A stretch of DNA of 64,000 bases, from the NCBI GenBank assembly GCA_944388585.1, contig CALXJI010000002.1, positions 62,001 through 126,000 on the forward strand, written 5' to 3'. Position numbers and translations under genes: made by a program. Below, one piece after another: positions 47,026 through 58,000 of the stretch; the stretch's first letter is position 1; each line of letters starts with the position of its first letter. Source of the DNA: an uncultured Clostridia bacterium (lineage in GTDB: Bacteria > Bacillota > Clostridia > TANB77 > CAG-465). The notes under the pieces are model-generated. The model made no database searches. It saw nothing but the letters and a program-made list of their open reading frames with translations, and was not told where the DNA came from.

Positions 47026-47094
47026 ATCATCTATTTTAATACCTTTCATTTTAGATTGGTTCCCACTAGTTTTTCTAGTGGGACTTATTTTTTT
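47026..47094 (+). ncRNA. Candidate small RNA (~69 nt) with own promoter and terminator
   Basis: Between the promoter at 46991-47019 and a strong rho-independent terminator lies a short non-coding stretch of about 35 bases. The terminator stem is TCCCACTAG/CTAGTGGGA (47061-47069 with 47075-47083), followed by CTTATTTTTTT. The T run is on the plus strand, where no protein gene exists nearby, so the terminator must serve a short transcript. It does not match any RNA family I know. Confidence 0.5.
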
Positions 47095-47125
47095 CAAAAA
47101 ATACTAGCATTAAATACTAGTATTT
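47094..47125 (-). terminator. Terminator of the Replic_Relax-like gene
   Basis: A 9-bp stem (47099-47107 with 47117-47125) is followed by T-rich sequence on the minus strand, just after the gene stop. Confidence 0.7.
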
Positions 47126-47128
47126 CTT

Positions 47129-48154
47129 TTATTCTATTATCATATTTGCATTATATTTTACATCCTCATTTAATCTTGTAGTTGATGCTTTATTTTCACC
47201 AGGTTTTAATATATCTAGTGGTTTAGTAACAACCTTATATTTTTTGCCATCTTTTTCAAGTTCAAATACACTTATACTATTTTCCAAAGTTTCTTCTAGA
47301 TGTCTTAATTCAGTTGTAAAATACATTTCCTCATCTTTTAAAAACATTCCAACTTTTTTTATAATTCTAAACATTTCAGCAATATGCTGTATATCTTCCC
47401 CAACAAATACAACCTGTGGCTTTTCTGCAAATCCAGCATCATTTTTTACAAAATTTTCATAAAAATCTGAATATAGTTGTACTTTTTCTGCAAACATATT
47501 TTGCCAATCATCATTTCTTCTTACAACTTCAAAAACAAAATCTACTTCCTTATTCTCTTCCTTTAATGTAACCATACCACCAGTCGGCTTAAATTTAACA
47601 TTATATTTTTTAGAATATAATAATATATTTGGATTTGCTCTTACAAAAGCTCCAACTTTTTGCATATACGCAATTATTACTTGATTACCAGCTAATTTTC
47701 TTTTTACTGCAAAAGCTGGTTTAGTATTTTCAGTAGGTTGCCACGTTGTTGGTATATTTCTTTGCTTTAATATATATGTTGCTATCTTATCTATGCAATA
47801 AGCTCTATATGAACTTTTTCCTGTCTCACTTTGAAAGAAATATCTAGCTATTACTTTAGACTTAGTCAAATCTTCAAGCCATTTTGCAACTTTTGTTTGT
47901 CTTTTTTCTGGCTCAATATCATTTAGCTTCCCTCTAAGCTCAAGTACTTGTGTTACTTGTCTTGAAGTTACATACCCAAATTCATTAACAACTTCTAGGG
48001 CATCAATATGAGATTCATTTATATATCCCATATCCATTTTAAAAACCACTTGATTAATTGATGCAAATCCTTCTTTTCCATCATATACTTTTTTCTCATC
48101 TTGCCTTACAGCAAATGGAGACACAGCAGTTTTTACTTCTTTATCATTTACCAT
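47129..48154 (-). CDS. Putative winged-helix protein, Replic_Relax-like (tentative)
   Basis: This 341-residue cytosolic protein has an N-terminal winged-helix-like part (about residues 45-120: IDALEVVNEFGYVTSRQVTQ, then KVAKWLEDLTKSKVIARYFF). A C-terminal alpha/beta part (about 200-280) has KEVDFVFEVVRRND and KVQLYSDFYENF. This order resembles Replic_Relax/MobC-type proteins of plasmids and conjugative elements, but the match is by eye and weak. It is monocistronic with its own promoter and terminator. Confidence 0.55.
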   Translation of the reverse strand: MVNDKEVKTAVSPFAVRQDEKKVYDGKEGFASINQVVFKMDMGYINESHIDALEVVNEFGYVTSRQVTQVLELRGKLNDIEPEKRQTKVAKWLEDLTKSKVIARYFFQSETGKSSYRAYCIDKIATYILKQRNIPTTWQPTENTKPAFAVKRKLAGNQVIIAYMQKVGAFVRANPNILLYSKKYNVKFKPTGGMVTLKEENKEVDFVFEVVRRNDDWQNMFAEKVQLYSDFYENFVKNDAGFAEKPQVVFVGEDIQHIAEMFRIIKKVGMFLKDEEMYFTTELRHLEETLENSISVFELEKDGKKYKVVTKPLDILKPGENKASTTRLNEDVKYNANMIIE

Positions 48155-48254
48155 TTTTCATCTCTCCTTAAATTTAATTTTGAAATTTTTTGGCTTATCT
48201 AGTATAATTTACTAGAGATAACTAAATATCTATTCATACCTAATTATCACTAGT

Positions 48255-48283
48255 ATTATATCTCATATGTAAACTTAATGCAA
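48255..48283 (-). promoter_or_regulatory. SigA-type promoter of the Replic_Relax-like gene
   Basis: On the minus strand TTGCAT (48278-48283), a 17-base spacer and TATAAT (48255-48260) are seen about 100 bases before the start. Confidence 0.65.
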
Positions 48284-48321
48284 TATAATAGCACAATTTA
48301 TTTAAAAATCTACATTATATT

Positions 48322-48358
48322 AAAAAATACAATCTAGTTAAACTAGATTGTATTTTTT
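48322..48358. terminator. Terminator of the second S1-domain gene
   Basis: An almost unbroken 18-base inverted repeat (48322-48339 with 48341-48358) begins and ends in A/T runs. It overlaps the stop codon. Confidence 0.8.
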
Positions 48359-49217
48359 ATCCTATAATAATAAGCTTTACTTTTTTTCTCTCTAAATTGA
48401 TCCTTCTTATACTAACTAATACTTTTTGTCCGTACTCAATTCCGTTTACATGATCTGCTATGCCTAATACATTAGGAGCTATTTCAACAAAAACACCTGT
48501 TTTAATAGAGTTACGAACTATACCTTCTACGATATCTCCCTCTTTAAATTTTTTTATATTGTCTTCAAAGGTACCTAAAAGTTCTTTATATGAAAGTTCT
48601 ATTCTTCCTGTATCTCTATCATATTTTTTTACAACCACATCAATTCTTTGACCAACTTTAAACATGTCAGATGCATTATTTAACATAGAATCAGACATAT
48701 CATGTAATTTTAAAATACCAGTTACGCCACCACCAACATCAACAAAAGCAGCGTAGTCTTTAAGACCTACAACTACACCTTTTAATTTCATACCTGTTTT
48801 TAAATATTTATACATCCATCTTCTTACTTTTAACTCTAATATTCTCTTAGACATTATTAGCTCAAATCCATCTTCATTTTTTAATATTTCTTTTATACAA
48901 ACAGGTATTACTTTTCCTTTTTTATTTAGAATAAATTTCTCCTCAACTAATCCGTCATCTCCCACTACACTAGATGCTTCATCTCTCGGAATAATTGCTT
49001 TTATATCTTTCCCTACTTTTCCAATCATATTAAGGCTTTCATCAATATTTTCAATATACATATCTAAAACTTGTTGAGAATCTTTTATTTCTTGTAATGT
49101 TTTTTCATTTAAAACAATTTTCTTATTTTCCTTTTTATTCTTCTTTATATTTTTTAATTTTTTATTATTTTTTTCCTTTTCCATACGTTTTAGTAAATTA
49201 TTACTTACTCCCTCCAT
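48357..49217 (-). CDS. S1-domain RNA-binding protein with basic N-terminus
   Basis: This 286-residue protein has a very Lys/Asn-rich N-terminus (about residues 8-35). At least two S1 domains follow: about 140-205 (TGMKLKGVVVGLKDYAAFVD, then GGGVTGILKLHDMSD) and about 222-284 (KEGDIVEGIVRNSIKTGVFV). It resembles a short RpsA-like protein. The start is uncertain: the ATG at 49217 has no upstream ribosome site, and a GGAGGGAG sits inside codons 2-4 with no start codon at a suitable distance after it. Confidence 0.8.
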   Translation of the reverse strand: MEGVSNNLLKRMEKEKNNKKLKNIKKNKKENKKIVLNEKTLQEIKDSQQVLDMYIENIDESLNMIGKVGKDIKAIIPRDEASSVVGDDGLVEEKFILNKKGKVIPVCIKEILKNEDGFELIMSKRILELKVRRWMYKYLKTGMKLKGVVVGLKDYAAFVDVGGGVTGILKLHDMSDSMLNNASDMFKVGQRIDVVVKKYDRDTGRIELSYKELLGTFEDNIKKFKEGDIVEGIVRNSIKTGVFVEIAPNVLGIADHVNGIEYGQKVLVSIRRINLERKKVKLIIIG

Positions 49218-49302
49218 TCTGATTTAATTTAATCATATACTCTTATTATATAATATTTACATTTTTAATGCAATATATAAATTAAATGTTTACATATAAA
49301 AT

Positions 49303-49337
49303 AAGTCCTTAAGCATTAAAAATTACTTAAGAACTCA
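49303..49337 (-). terminator. Terminator of the 1868-residue adhesin gene
   Basis: A stem of about 10 bp (49304-49313 with 49326-49335) is followed by a T-rich tail on the minus strand. Confidence 0.65.
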
Positions 49338-49348
49338 TTTTATATTTA

Positions 49349-52300
49349 TTATTTACTATTTATTATCATTTTTTTATTTTTCATACTAATAAATACTATT
49401 CCAGTAATACACAAAACTGTTACAATAGCTAAAGTTACTACTTGTATATCTCCTGTCTCAGGTGCTTTTTCATTTGTGATTCTTACTTTAATATCTTCTG
49501 CATTTATCTCTATTTCATGCTCTTGTGTATCTATTATATATCCTTCTGGTGCTTCTACTTCTTTATATGTATATTTTCCATATGGTACATCTTCAAATAC
49601 ATATAATCCATTCTCATCAGTTACTCCTTCTAATACATAATCTGTTTCTAGACTTCTCAATTCAAATTTACAATTAGATATTGGTGTTTGATCTGCTGAA
49701 TCTATTTTTTCAAAAGTTACTTTTGATGTCTTTCTTGTATTTTCTACTACTTGCTTTTCTACTGCCCAATTTCCTTCTTCGTCAAAATGAGCTGTAAATT
49801 CAAATTCTTGTTCGTTTAAATTATATATTTCTGGAGCACTTATTTCTTTATATGTATATTTTTTTCCTTCTTCAAATAAGTCTAATGGTATGTATCCTTG
49901 TCCATTATCATCTGTTATTGAATTTAAAATTACTTCTCCTTTATCATTTCTAATTTCAAATTCACAACTTGATATTTCTTGACCATCGAATATATCTATT
50001 TTAGTTAAAAATACATTTTTTAAAGAATTTTCAACCAATGCTCTATATACCATTTGATTTTGATTATTTTGAGTTAATTCTATTTTTATAACGCTATTTG
50101 TTGGTTCATATTTTTCTGGAGCTTCTACTTCTTTTAAATAATATGATCCTAATGGTATATTCTCTAATTTTATCATACCTGTTTCATTTGTTATTAGTTC
50201 TGCCTCTTTAAATGGAGATTCACTATTTTCTCTTATATACAATGGCTTAGTACATTCTTCATCTGTATATATTTTATATCTTGCTCCTGGAATAAATTTT
50301 ATTTGATTCTCATCTAAATATTCTTTAATCTCTTCATCTGTCATTCCTCTTATTTCATCCAATATTTGATTTACTTTTTCGTCAATATTTTCTACTTGTG
50401 TTTCACTTCCATTTAATATTAAATCTCCTAAAGATGATGAAGACAATTTAATCATAGTTAAAGATGCTTGGTCATAGTCATTTTCTATTCCATCTAAATA
50501 GTATGTTACAAATTCTCTTTCATTTCCATCATATTTTATTTCTACTTCTCTTATTTCCTCACTTATTGTGTATGGATATGAAGTCTCAATTTCTTTTACA
50601 TAGTATTTTCCCTCTGGTAAATCTATTTTACTTGTTACAGAATCATTTCCTTTTACTTCTATAATATCTATTAAATTATCTTTTCTAATTACTATCTCGC
50701 CATTTACATTTTTAATGTCTTCATTTGCATATACACCAAATACTGCTCTTTGCTCTATATTTTCTCCATTTGCAAAGTTTACATCTTTAAATTTCTTCTC
50801 TAAACTTATTAATAATTTTTGTCTTTCATTATATAATTCTTTTGTTGTAGTATCTACTCTTACTAGTTCATTATCATTTTCTAATACTACGTTTTCTATA
50901 TCATTATCTATTATTTGTCCTTCTGGTGCTTTTACTTCTCTTATTTCATATTCTCCTAGATATAATTCTTTACTTACTGCTATTCCTTCACTTCCAGTTG
51001 TTATTGTATCTACTTTTGTTCCTTTTGTTTCATATGTTACTCTTCCATCAGGTGATTTTATATCTTCAGCTGTATATATTTCATATGTTACTCCTTCTAG
51101 TGGTATTACATCCCATACAGGAGTATATCTATATCCATATTCTGTTTGTTCAATACTTACATCTAATAGACCTGTACCAGTTTTTACAATTTCTAATCTT
51201 CCCTTTAATGGCTCATCTGGCATATCTACAATATAATATAAATCTACTGTATTAGCTGGCTCATTTTTTTCTATATCCATTGCAGCTTTGTCGATTACTA
51301 CATGTTTTCCACCTTCACCAATTACTCCTACTTTTTCTTCGTCTATTTCTCCATTTTCTTTAGTTGGTAATCTCCATTCATCTTGTAAATAATATCCCTC
51401 AGGAGCTTTAGTTTCATATATTATATATTCTCCTGCTTGAATTTTTTGTAGTGTTATAAAATAACCCTCTGAGTTTGTTACATATGTTGTTATTTTTTCA
51501 TCTGCTGATGTATCATATAATTCTAACCAATTATTTTCTTGACAATTCCATATTTTAAATTCAGCTCCTGCTAAGTTTACAGTTGCTCCTGTATCTTTAT
51601 CTCTTTTTTGTACTTTTAAATATGGTGTTATTGGTTCGTCTGCTTCAATTCTGTATTCTTTTTGTACTTGTCTTTCTATTATTACATCTTCTGGTTGAAT
51701 TGCCCAATGAGTATTTTCACCAGAATTACTTTCTTTTATTTCTGTTATTTCATATTCTCCATATGGTATTGTATAAGGATAATATTTTTCTCTTGACTCC
51801 TCTTCTACAAATTCTCCATATCCATACTTATCTATTGTTAAATCATAATATTTTTCTGGATTTGATTTTAATGTTAATCTTAATATTGCTCCTTCTGATG
51901 CAGCTTCTTCTGTTTGTCCTAATATATTATCATATTTTATAACTTCTACTCTTCCCCTTATTACTTCTTCTCTTGAAGTATCATAATGATATGTTCTCTC
52001 TTCTGTCTGAGCTGCTGGATCTTGTTCAAAATAATATTCATTTGGATCAACTAAATAACCTTCTGCATATGAATAATTAAATGTTTGTCCATCCACAGTC
52101 TCTGTATGACTTATTTTTTCTTTTATCATGTAGTTTCCTACTAGTAAGTCTTTTGACTCAGCACACCAATATCCTTCGCTATCTTTATGATCTACTACTA
52201 TATCATATACTTTTTCTGTATATGCATCTGTCTGTGGATCATATCTATAAATTTCATATATTGCTCCTTCAAGCACTGCATCTCCTTGTGTATAATCTGG

Positions 52301-54955
52301 TTCATCTGTATCTTCCCTATTTGCATCTATTTTTCTTATTTTAAGTTGCATTACTTTTGGTGTATCAACTATATTTTTACTATATGGCTCTACTTGTACT
52401 TTTCTATCTTCTTCTACAAATATTGTAAAATCGTCACATTTTAATGAAATTGGTGATACCTTTGTTTCCTCTACTATATATTCACCATATGGTAAATCTT
52501 CTATTATACAGTATCCATTTTCATCAGTTTGCGCTGTACATTTTCTTGAAAATACATGATCTGTTCCTATAGTTGACTTTAATGTAGCTGTAAATTCACA
52601 CTGATCTAATGGAAATTGTGGAGTATTACTTGTTGCTCCTATTTCTTTATATATTTCAATATCGTTTCTTTTTGGCTCATTTTTTATTGTTATTGGTACT
52701 TTAATTGTTTCTGTTCCTTGTGTAGTATTATCTGCTGTTACCATATATACTTTATTTCTATATGTTACATTCTCATTTGGTATAGTTGCATCTGGATCAA
52801 TTCCTTCAGGAAATGTTGTTTCTTTTAAGTAATATGTTCCTGTTCTCATTGTTCCACTTATTGCATATCCATTTTCATCTGTTGGTCCAATTACACATAC
52901 TTTATCTGTACAATTCTGATCTCTATATACCGTAAAGTATGCTCCTTCTACTTTTGCATCTGTTGCCTCTCCCTCATGAACTAATATCTCTTTGTATACT
53001 TCAATTTTCATGTCCTTTGAGTTATCTACTTTTGTATAATCATATGTATTTCCATTCTCTTCAACAAACACAGTAAAATCTTGTATTCTTTCTGCTTCTG
53101 GTGGAACTACACATTCCTCTACTACATATTCGCCATATGGAATATCATTAATTTGACATATTCCATCTTCTCCTGATACATTTGAATAATATACTTGAGT
53201 TGAATCAGATATTAATGTTGCTTTAAATTGTGCACCTTTTAAATTTATTTCTGGATCATAGTCTAAAGCACCTAATCTTTTTAATATTTTTATATTTCCA
53301 TATATAGGTGGTTCTGAAGCTTCACATACAACTTCAGCTATTGTTGATTCAGATTGACCTTTATATACTATTTCTACATCAACTTTACTTGAATTTATAT
53401 TAAATCCCTCTGATGCTTTTATTTCTTTATAATAATATTTTCCAACAGGCAAATTTTTTACTGCTTCTGTATCTCCATTAGCATCAGTTTTTATACCATC
53501 TTTTACAATTTCATCTTTTTGATATACTCTTGTACTACCTTGATATATATCCTCTGCTGCATATAGATTATATATTGCTCCTTCTAAAGTTGCATCTCCT
53601 TTAGTATTACCTCTATTATCTGCATCATATTTTTTAAGTCTTACACTACCACTTGGATAAGAATTTTCTTTTGTATAAGTCATTGTTTCATTAGTATTTA
53701 CTTTTACTGTTTGCGTTTTTGTAGCTTCATCAATTACCATTCCATTAACTGTGCTAACTTCTGTTATTGTATATGTTCCTGTAGGAATGTTACTTAATGT
53801 GTAAGTACCATCACTTCCAGTAGTAATATCCCATTTTAATCCATTACCTGTAACTGTAAATTTTACACCTTGATGTGCCACACCATAATTGTCTACTTTT
53901 TTTATTTTTAAGTTTCCTACATCTGTATAAACTTTAAAATTATGCTTTTCATCTTCCATATTACTTGCTACAAAAGATGCTAATGGTTGTGGATCATCTC
54001 CAGCTCTAGAAGTATCTGCTTGTCCAAAATATGCTGTACCTTCATTATCTCCAACTTTTCTTGTAAATGTACAACTAACAGGTGATGACTTTGTTCCAAC
54101 TGCTTTAGTTGATGTTATAGTTATTTTATTTTCTTCAACTTTAAATTTTAAATTACTATTTGATGATGTAACTTGTCCACTTATTGCATCACCTAGCTTA
54201 TACTTATAATTACTTTCTGTTATTACAGCTTTATATACTTGTTCATCTTCATCCCAAGTCATTTTATATGTTTTATCAAAATTAACTGCTCTCTCATCTT
54301 TACAAGCATTATATGCATCATATGCCTTATCATAAATATCTTTTGCTCTATTATATGTATTGCTACCTTTATCTTTACAGAAAGATCTTAATATTTGAAC
54401 CATTTTATCATAATTCTCAAAATATCCATCTGCTGTTGCCCACATTACTGTTTGAGTAGCAAAATATTTATCTTGAGCTTGTGAGTCTGTATCATTTAAA
54501 TAATCCCTCATAAATTGTTCAGCGGCAGTTGCTCCACTTAAATATGATGTATCTAGTATAAATCCATACTTTAATACATACTCTAATTGCTCTATAACTT
54601 TATCACTTATTACCTTACCACTGGCACTAATTAAATCTTTGCCAGGCCATCTTTCTAATATGTCTCCTCCATTAACTGCTCTACCATATCCTATGCAGTA
54701 TGAGATATATGACCTATTATTATAACTAACCCAAAATATATATCCATGCTCATGTTTCTTTCCAAGAACACTTCCTCTATTGGCAGTATCCGCTTCTATT
54801 TCCCTATATGTCATATCATAATCTCCAAGAGGGCCACTTTTTTTAACATAATCTGCCATTTGCACTTCACCTTCCGCTGCCATTACTGTGCATATTCCAC
54901 TAATAGCAAGCATAAATGAAATTACTAATGCAAAAATCACTTTTCCCTTTTTCAT
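49349..54955 (-). CDS. Giant thioester/Cna-B (SpaA-like) surface adhesin, about 1868 residues
   Basis: A signal peptide (about 1-27) leads into an N-terminal thioester domain. Cys87 in SYISYCIGYG and Gln168 in FATQTVMWA are placed to form the internal Cys-Gln thioester used to bind host targets covalently. About a dozen SpaA/Cna-B-like repeats follow, each ending in a GxYxxxExxAPEGY-type strand that usually carries the Glu of a Lys-Asn isopeptide bond. The end has KAPETGD, a membrane helix and KNKK, an LPXTG-like sorting signal with Ala for Leu. The ATG at 54955 follows GAGGTGAATTAT. No sortase gene is in the window. Confidence 0.9.
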   Translation of the reverse strand: MKKGKVIFALVISFMLAISGICTVMAAEGEVQMADYVKKSGPLGDYDMTYREIEADTANRGSVLGKKHEHGYIFWVSYNNRSYISYCIGYGRAVNGGDILERWPGKDLISASGKVISDKVIEQLEYVLKYGFILDTSYLSGATAAEQFMRDYLNDTDSQAQDKYFATQTVMWATADGYFENYDKMVQILRSFCKDKGSNTYNRAKDIYDKAYDAYNACKDERAVNFDKTYKMTWDEDEQVYKAVITESNYKYKLGDAISGQVTSSNSNLKFKVEENKITITSTKAVGTKSSPVSCTFTRKVGDNEGTAYFGQADTSRAGDDPQPLASFVASNMEDEKHNFKVYTDVGNLKIKKVDNYGVAHQGVKFTVTGNGLKWDITTGSDGTYTLSNIPTGTYTITEVSTVNGMVIDEATKTQTVKVNTNETMTYTKENSYPSGSVRLKKYDADNRGNTKGDATLEGAIYNLYAAEDIYQGSTRVYQKDEIVKDGIKTDANGDTEAVKNLPVGKYYYKEIKASEGFNINSSKVDVEIVYKGQSESTIAEVVCEASEPPIYGNIKILKRLGALDYDPEINLKGAQFKATLISDSTQVYYSNVSGEDGICQINDIPYGEYVVEECVVPPEAERIQDFTVFVEENGNTYDYTKVDNSKDMKIEVYKEILVHEGEATDAKVEGAYFTVYRDQNCTDKVCVIGPTDENGYAISGTMRTGTYYLKETTFPEGIDPDATIPNENVTYRNKVYMVTADNTTQGTETIKVPITIKNEPKRNDIEIYKEIGATSNTPQFPLDQCEFTATLKSTIGTDHVFSRKCTAQTDENGYCIIEDLPYGEYIVEETKVSPISLKCDDFTIFVEEDRKVQVEPYSKNIVDTPKVMQLKIRKIDANREDTDEPDYTQGDAVLEGAIYEIYRYDPQTDAYTEKVYDIVVDHKDSEGYWCAESKDLLVGNYMIKEKISHTETVDGQTFNYSYAEGYLVDPNEYYFEQDPAAQTEERTYHYDTSREEVIRGRVEVIKYDNILGQTEEAASEGAILRLTLKSNPEKYYDLTIDKYGYGEFVEEESREKYYPYTIPYGEYEITEIKESNSGENTHWAIQPEDVIIERQVQKEYRIEADEPITPYLKVQKRDKDTGATVNLAGAEFKIWNCQENNWLELYDTSADEKITTYVTNSEGYFITLQKIQAGEYIIYETKAPEGYYLQDEWRLPTKENGEIDEEKVGVIGEGGKHVVIDKAAMDIEKNEPANTVDLYYIVDMPDEPLKGRLEIVKTGTGLLDVSIEQTEYGYRYTPVWDVIPLEGVTYEIYTAEDIKSPDGRVTYETKGTKVDTITTGSEGIAVSKELYLGEYEIREVKAPEGQIIDNDIENVVLENDNELVRVDTTTKELYNERQKLLISLEKKFKDVNFANGENIEQRAVFGVYANEDIKNVNGEIVIRKDNLIDIIEVKGNDSVTSKIDLPEGKYYVKEIETSYPYTISEEIREVEIKYDGNEREFVTYYLDGIENDYDQASLTMIKLSSSSLGDLILNGSETQVENIDEKVNQILDEIRGMTDEEIKEYLDENQIKFIPGARYKIYTDEECTKPLYIRENSESPFKEAELITNETGMIKLENIPLGSYYLKEVEAPEKYEPTNSVIKIELTQNNQNQMVYRALVENSLKNVFLTKIDIFDGQEISSCEFEIRNDKGEVILNSITDDNGQGYIPLDLFEEGKKYTYKEISAPEIYNLNEQEFEFTAHFDEEGNWAVEKQVVENTRKTSKVTFEKIDSADQTPISNCKFELRSLETDYVLEGVTDENGLYVFEDVPYGKYTYKEVEAPEGYIIDTQEHEIEINAEDIKVRITNEKAPETGDIQVVTLAIVTVLCITGIVFISMKNKKMIINSK

Positions 54956-55039
54956 ATAATTCACCTCAACACTTACACATATAATGTTATATCAAAAAAA
55001 AACTTTTTTCAATATTTTTTATGTATTATATCAAAAAAT

Positions 55040-55069
55040 AAGTGTACTAAACAATAATTTAGTACACTT
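55040..55069 (-). terminator. Terminator of the 1470-residue adhesin gene
   Basis: A perfect 12-bp stem (55040-55051 with 55058-55069) is followed by TTATTTTTT on the minus strand. It separates the two tandem adhesin genes into distinct units. Confidence 0.85.
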
Positions 55070-55090
55070 AAAGTTTAAATTTTAAAATTA

Positions 55091-58000
55091 CTATACATTT
55101 TTTCTTGATTTTCTATTTCTTATTACAACAAATATTATTCCAGCCATACTTACTAATGCAACAGATACTATTGCTATTACAGCTATATCTCCTGTATTAG
55201 TTACTTCAAATATTAAAGTATCTGGTGTATTGTCATCTATTGTAAATTCATATCCTTCCATATTTTGTTCTTCCAAATCATATCCTTCTGGTGCTTCTAC
55301 TTCGATAAATCTGTATGTTCCATATACTGGTTTTTCTACTCTATATTCTCCGTTTTCATCTGTTATTGCATCTTTTACTAAATATACTGTTTCTCCCGCT
55401 TCGTTTACATATGGATCTCCATTTTCATCTAATAGCACTATTGAAAATTTACATCCTTGTAATGGCTCTCCTGTCTCTTCATCTGTCTTTTTAACTACTA
55501 ACTCTTCTATTACTGGTCTATAGTTATCTACTTCTTCTTTATCTTCATTATTCCATATAAGTTTTTCATTTTCATAATCTATTGTATAATCTAGTACAAA
55601 TGGATGTTTTTCTGTATTTATTGTATATAATTTTCCATCTTCTTTATATATGTCTGGTGCTTCTATTTCTTGATAATAATATGTTTTTCCTTGATCAAAC
55701 ATATCTATTGGAATTTCTGCTATTCCACTTTCATTTGTTGTCATTTCCACTATTTTATTATTATCTTCATCTGTTATTATAAATTTACAATCTTTTACTC
55801 TGTCTCCTGTAAATATATCTATTTTTTCAAATGTAAATGTTATAGATTTATCTACTAATAGTCTATATGCTAATTCTACTTCAGTATCTGATGTTGTTAA
55901 TTCTATTTGAATAACTTCATTTGATAATTCAGCTTTTGCTGGAGCTTTTGTTTCCTTTAAATAATATACTCCTAATGGTAATTCCTTGACTTCTGCTAAT
56001 CCATACTCATCTGTTGTTATTTTTACTTCTGTTCCATCTTTTAATTTTAATGGTTTTGTACATTCTTCATCTAAATATATAGAATATTCTGCACCACTTA
56101 ATAAATAATTAGTTGTATTTTCTTCTAAATATTTTATTAATTGATCTTTTGATAAACTTTTAATTTCATCTAATAATTCTTGTGACAAAGCATCTAGCTT
56201 TTCTTTATCTATATCATTTGAGCCATATATTCCTGTTTCATCTATAAATGATGATGTACTTAATTTTATTAGCATTAAATCTGCATCTTCTATTTCATTT
56301 TTTACTGTCTTACCTTCTATTTCTACAATCTCTGCATCTTCTTCATAATCTATTGTAAAATCATATTTGCTTTCGTCTTTTGTATAAGAAGGTGCTGCTA
56401 TTATTTCTTGATAGTAATATTCTCCTTCTGGTAGATTTAATGTTTCTTCTACAGTAATATTATTATTTAATTCTATTGTTTGAATTAGATCTCCATTATT
56501 TATTACTACCTTTCCTTTATAATCTTTTATATCATGTCCAGCATATACTCCAAATACTGCATACTTTTCTTCTTTTATATCATATATTGATTCTTCAAAT
56601 ATTTTATCAAAAGTTAATTTTGCATTTTTGTTTTCATTTTCAAGTTCTAAATTCTCTGTTACTACTGGTACATCTTGACCTTCGTATTTTAATTCAAAAT
56701 ATACAGGATCATCATTTATTATTACTCTATCATCTTCAGAGTCTACTTCAATCGCATAATATTTTCCTAAATCCAACTCTTTTGATTGTGCATATCCATT
56801 TCCATCTGTTTTTAATGTATCTACTTTTACATTTGCTTCTTCATATGTTGTTCTTCCATCTGGTGATACTATAGGTTCAGCTGTATATATATCGTATGTT
56901 ACACCTTCTAAGCCTTGATTTGCATATACTGGCCTCTTTTCTACACCATGCTCTCCACTAATCATATTAACATCTGTTATTACAGGTCCTGTTTTATGTA
57001 CTGTTACTGTTCCTTTTACCCTTTTATCTGTCATTTCAATTTCATATATTAAGTCTCCTGCATCTATACCTGGAAATTCTGCATCTTCTGCTACTTCTAA
57101 CGCCTGCTTATCTATTTTTACATATTTTCCACCTTTTTCGGGATCTCCTAAATCTGCTTCATTCTCTGGTATTTTCCATTCTTCCTTTAAGGCATATCCT
57201 TCTGGTGCTTGTACTTCATACACTATATATTCTCCTGCATAAAGCTCTCTTGGTGTTACAAAATATCCATTTTCTCCAGTATAGAATGTATCTATTTCTT
57301 TATCTTGCTGAGAATCATATAGACTTACAAATTCTCCATCATTAATACTCCAAATTTTAAATCCTGCTCCTGCTAATGCAACTGTACTTTTGTCTTCTAA
57401 ATCTTTCTTTATAACTTGTAAATACATTGGTACAGGCTCATCCATAACAATTCTTTCTTCTACTTCATCTTGATAATCTATAGTAACTGTTGTATCTTGA
57501 ATATAATAGTATATACTTTCTCCACTATCACTTTCTTTTATTTCTATTAGTTCATATTTTCCATATGGTATTGTAAATTCCACATCTGGATATCTTTCTT
57601 TAAAGTCTTCGTCTACAAAATTTGCATATCCATTTTCATCTATTTCAACATCATAATATTCTGATGGATCTGATTCTAATGCAAGTCTTAATTGTGCTCC
57701 AGTTGCTGAATTTTTATCTGTATCATTCTCTGAATCATCATTATTATTATCATTATCCATTTTTATAACTTGTACTTTTCCTTTTATAGGAATTTCTAAG
57801 TGTTTTTTTACAACTGTATCCATATCTGCTTCATACAAGTCGTCTAAATTATCATTTGTTATTTCAAAATTTATTATTTCATTATTTAAATTAAATCCTT
57901 TTGATGCTTTTGTTTCTTTCCAATAATAACTTCCTATTGGTAATCCATCTAATTCTTTATTTGCAATTTCACTTTCTACATTTTTTACTACTGGTGTTGC

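Noticed and set aside
50464-52828. Several plus-strand open frames inside the adhesin genes
   Set aside because: They lie opposite repeat-rich coding sequence, are Leu/Phe/Tyr-rich without ribosome sites, and mirror the codon bias of the real minus-strand genes.
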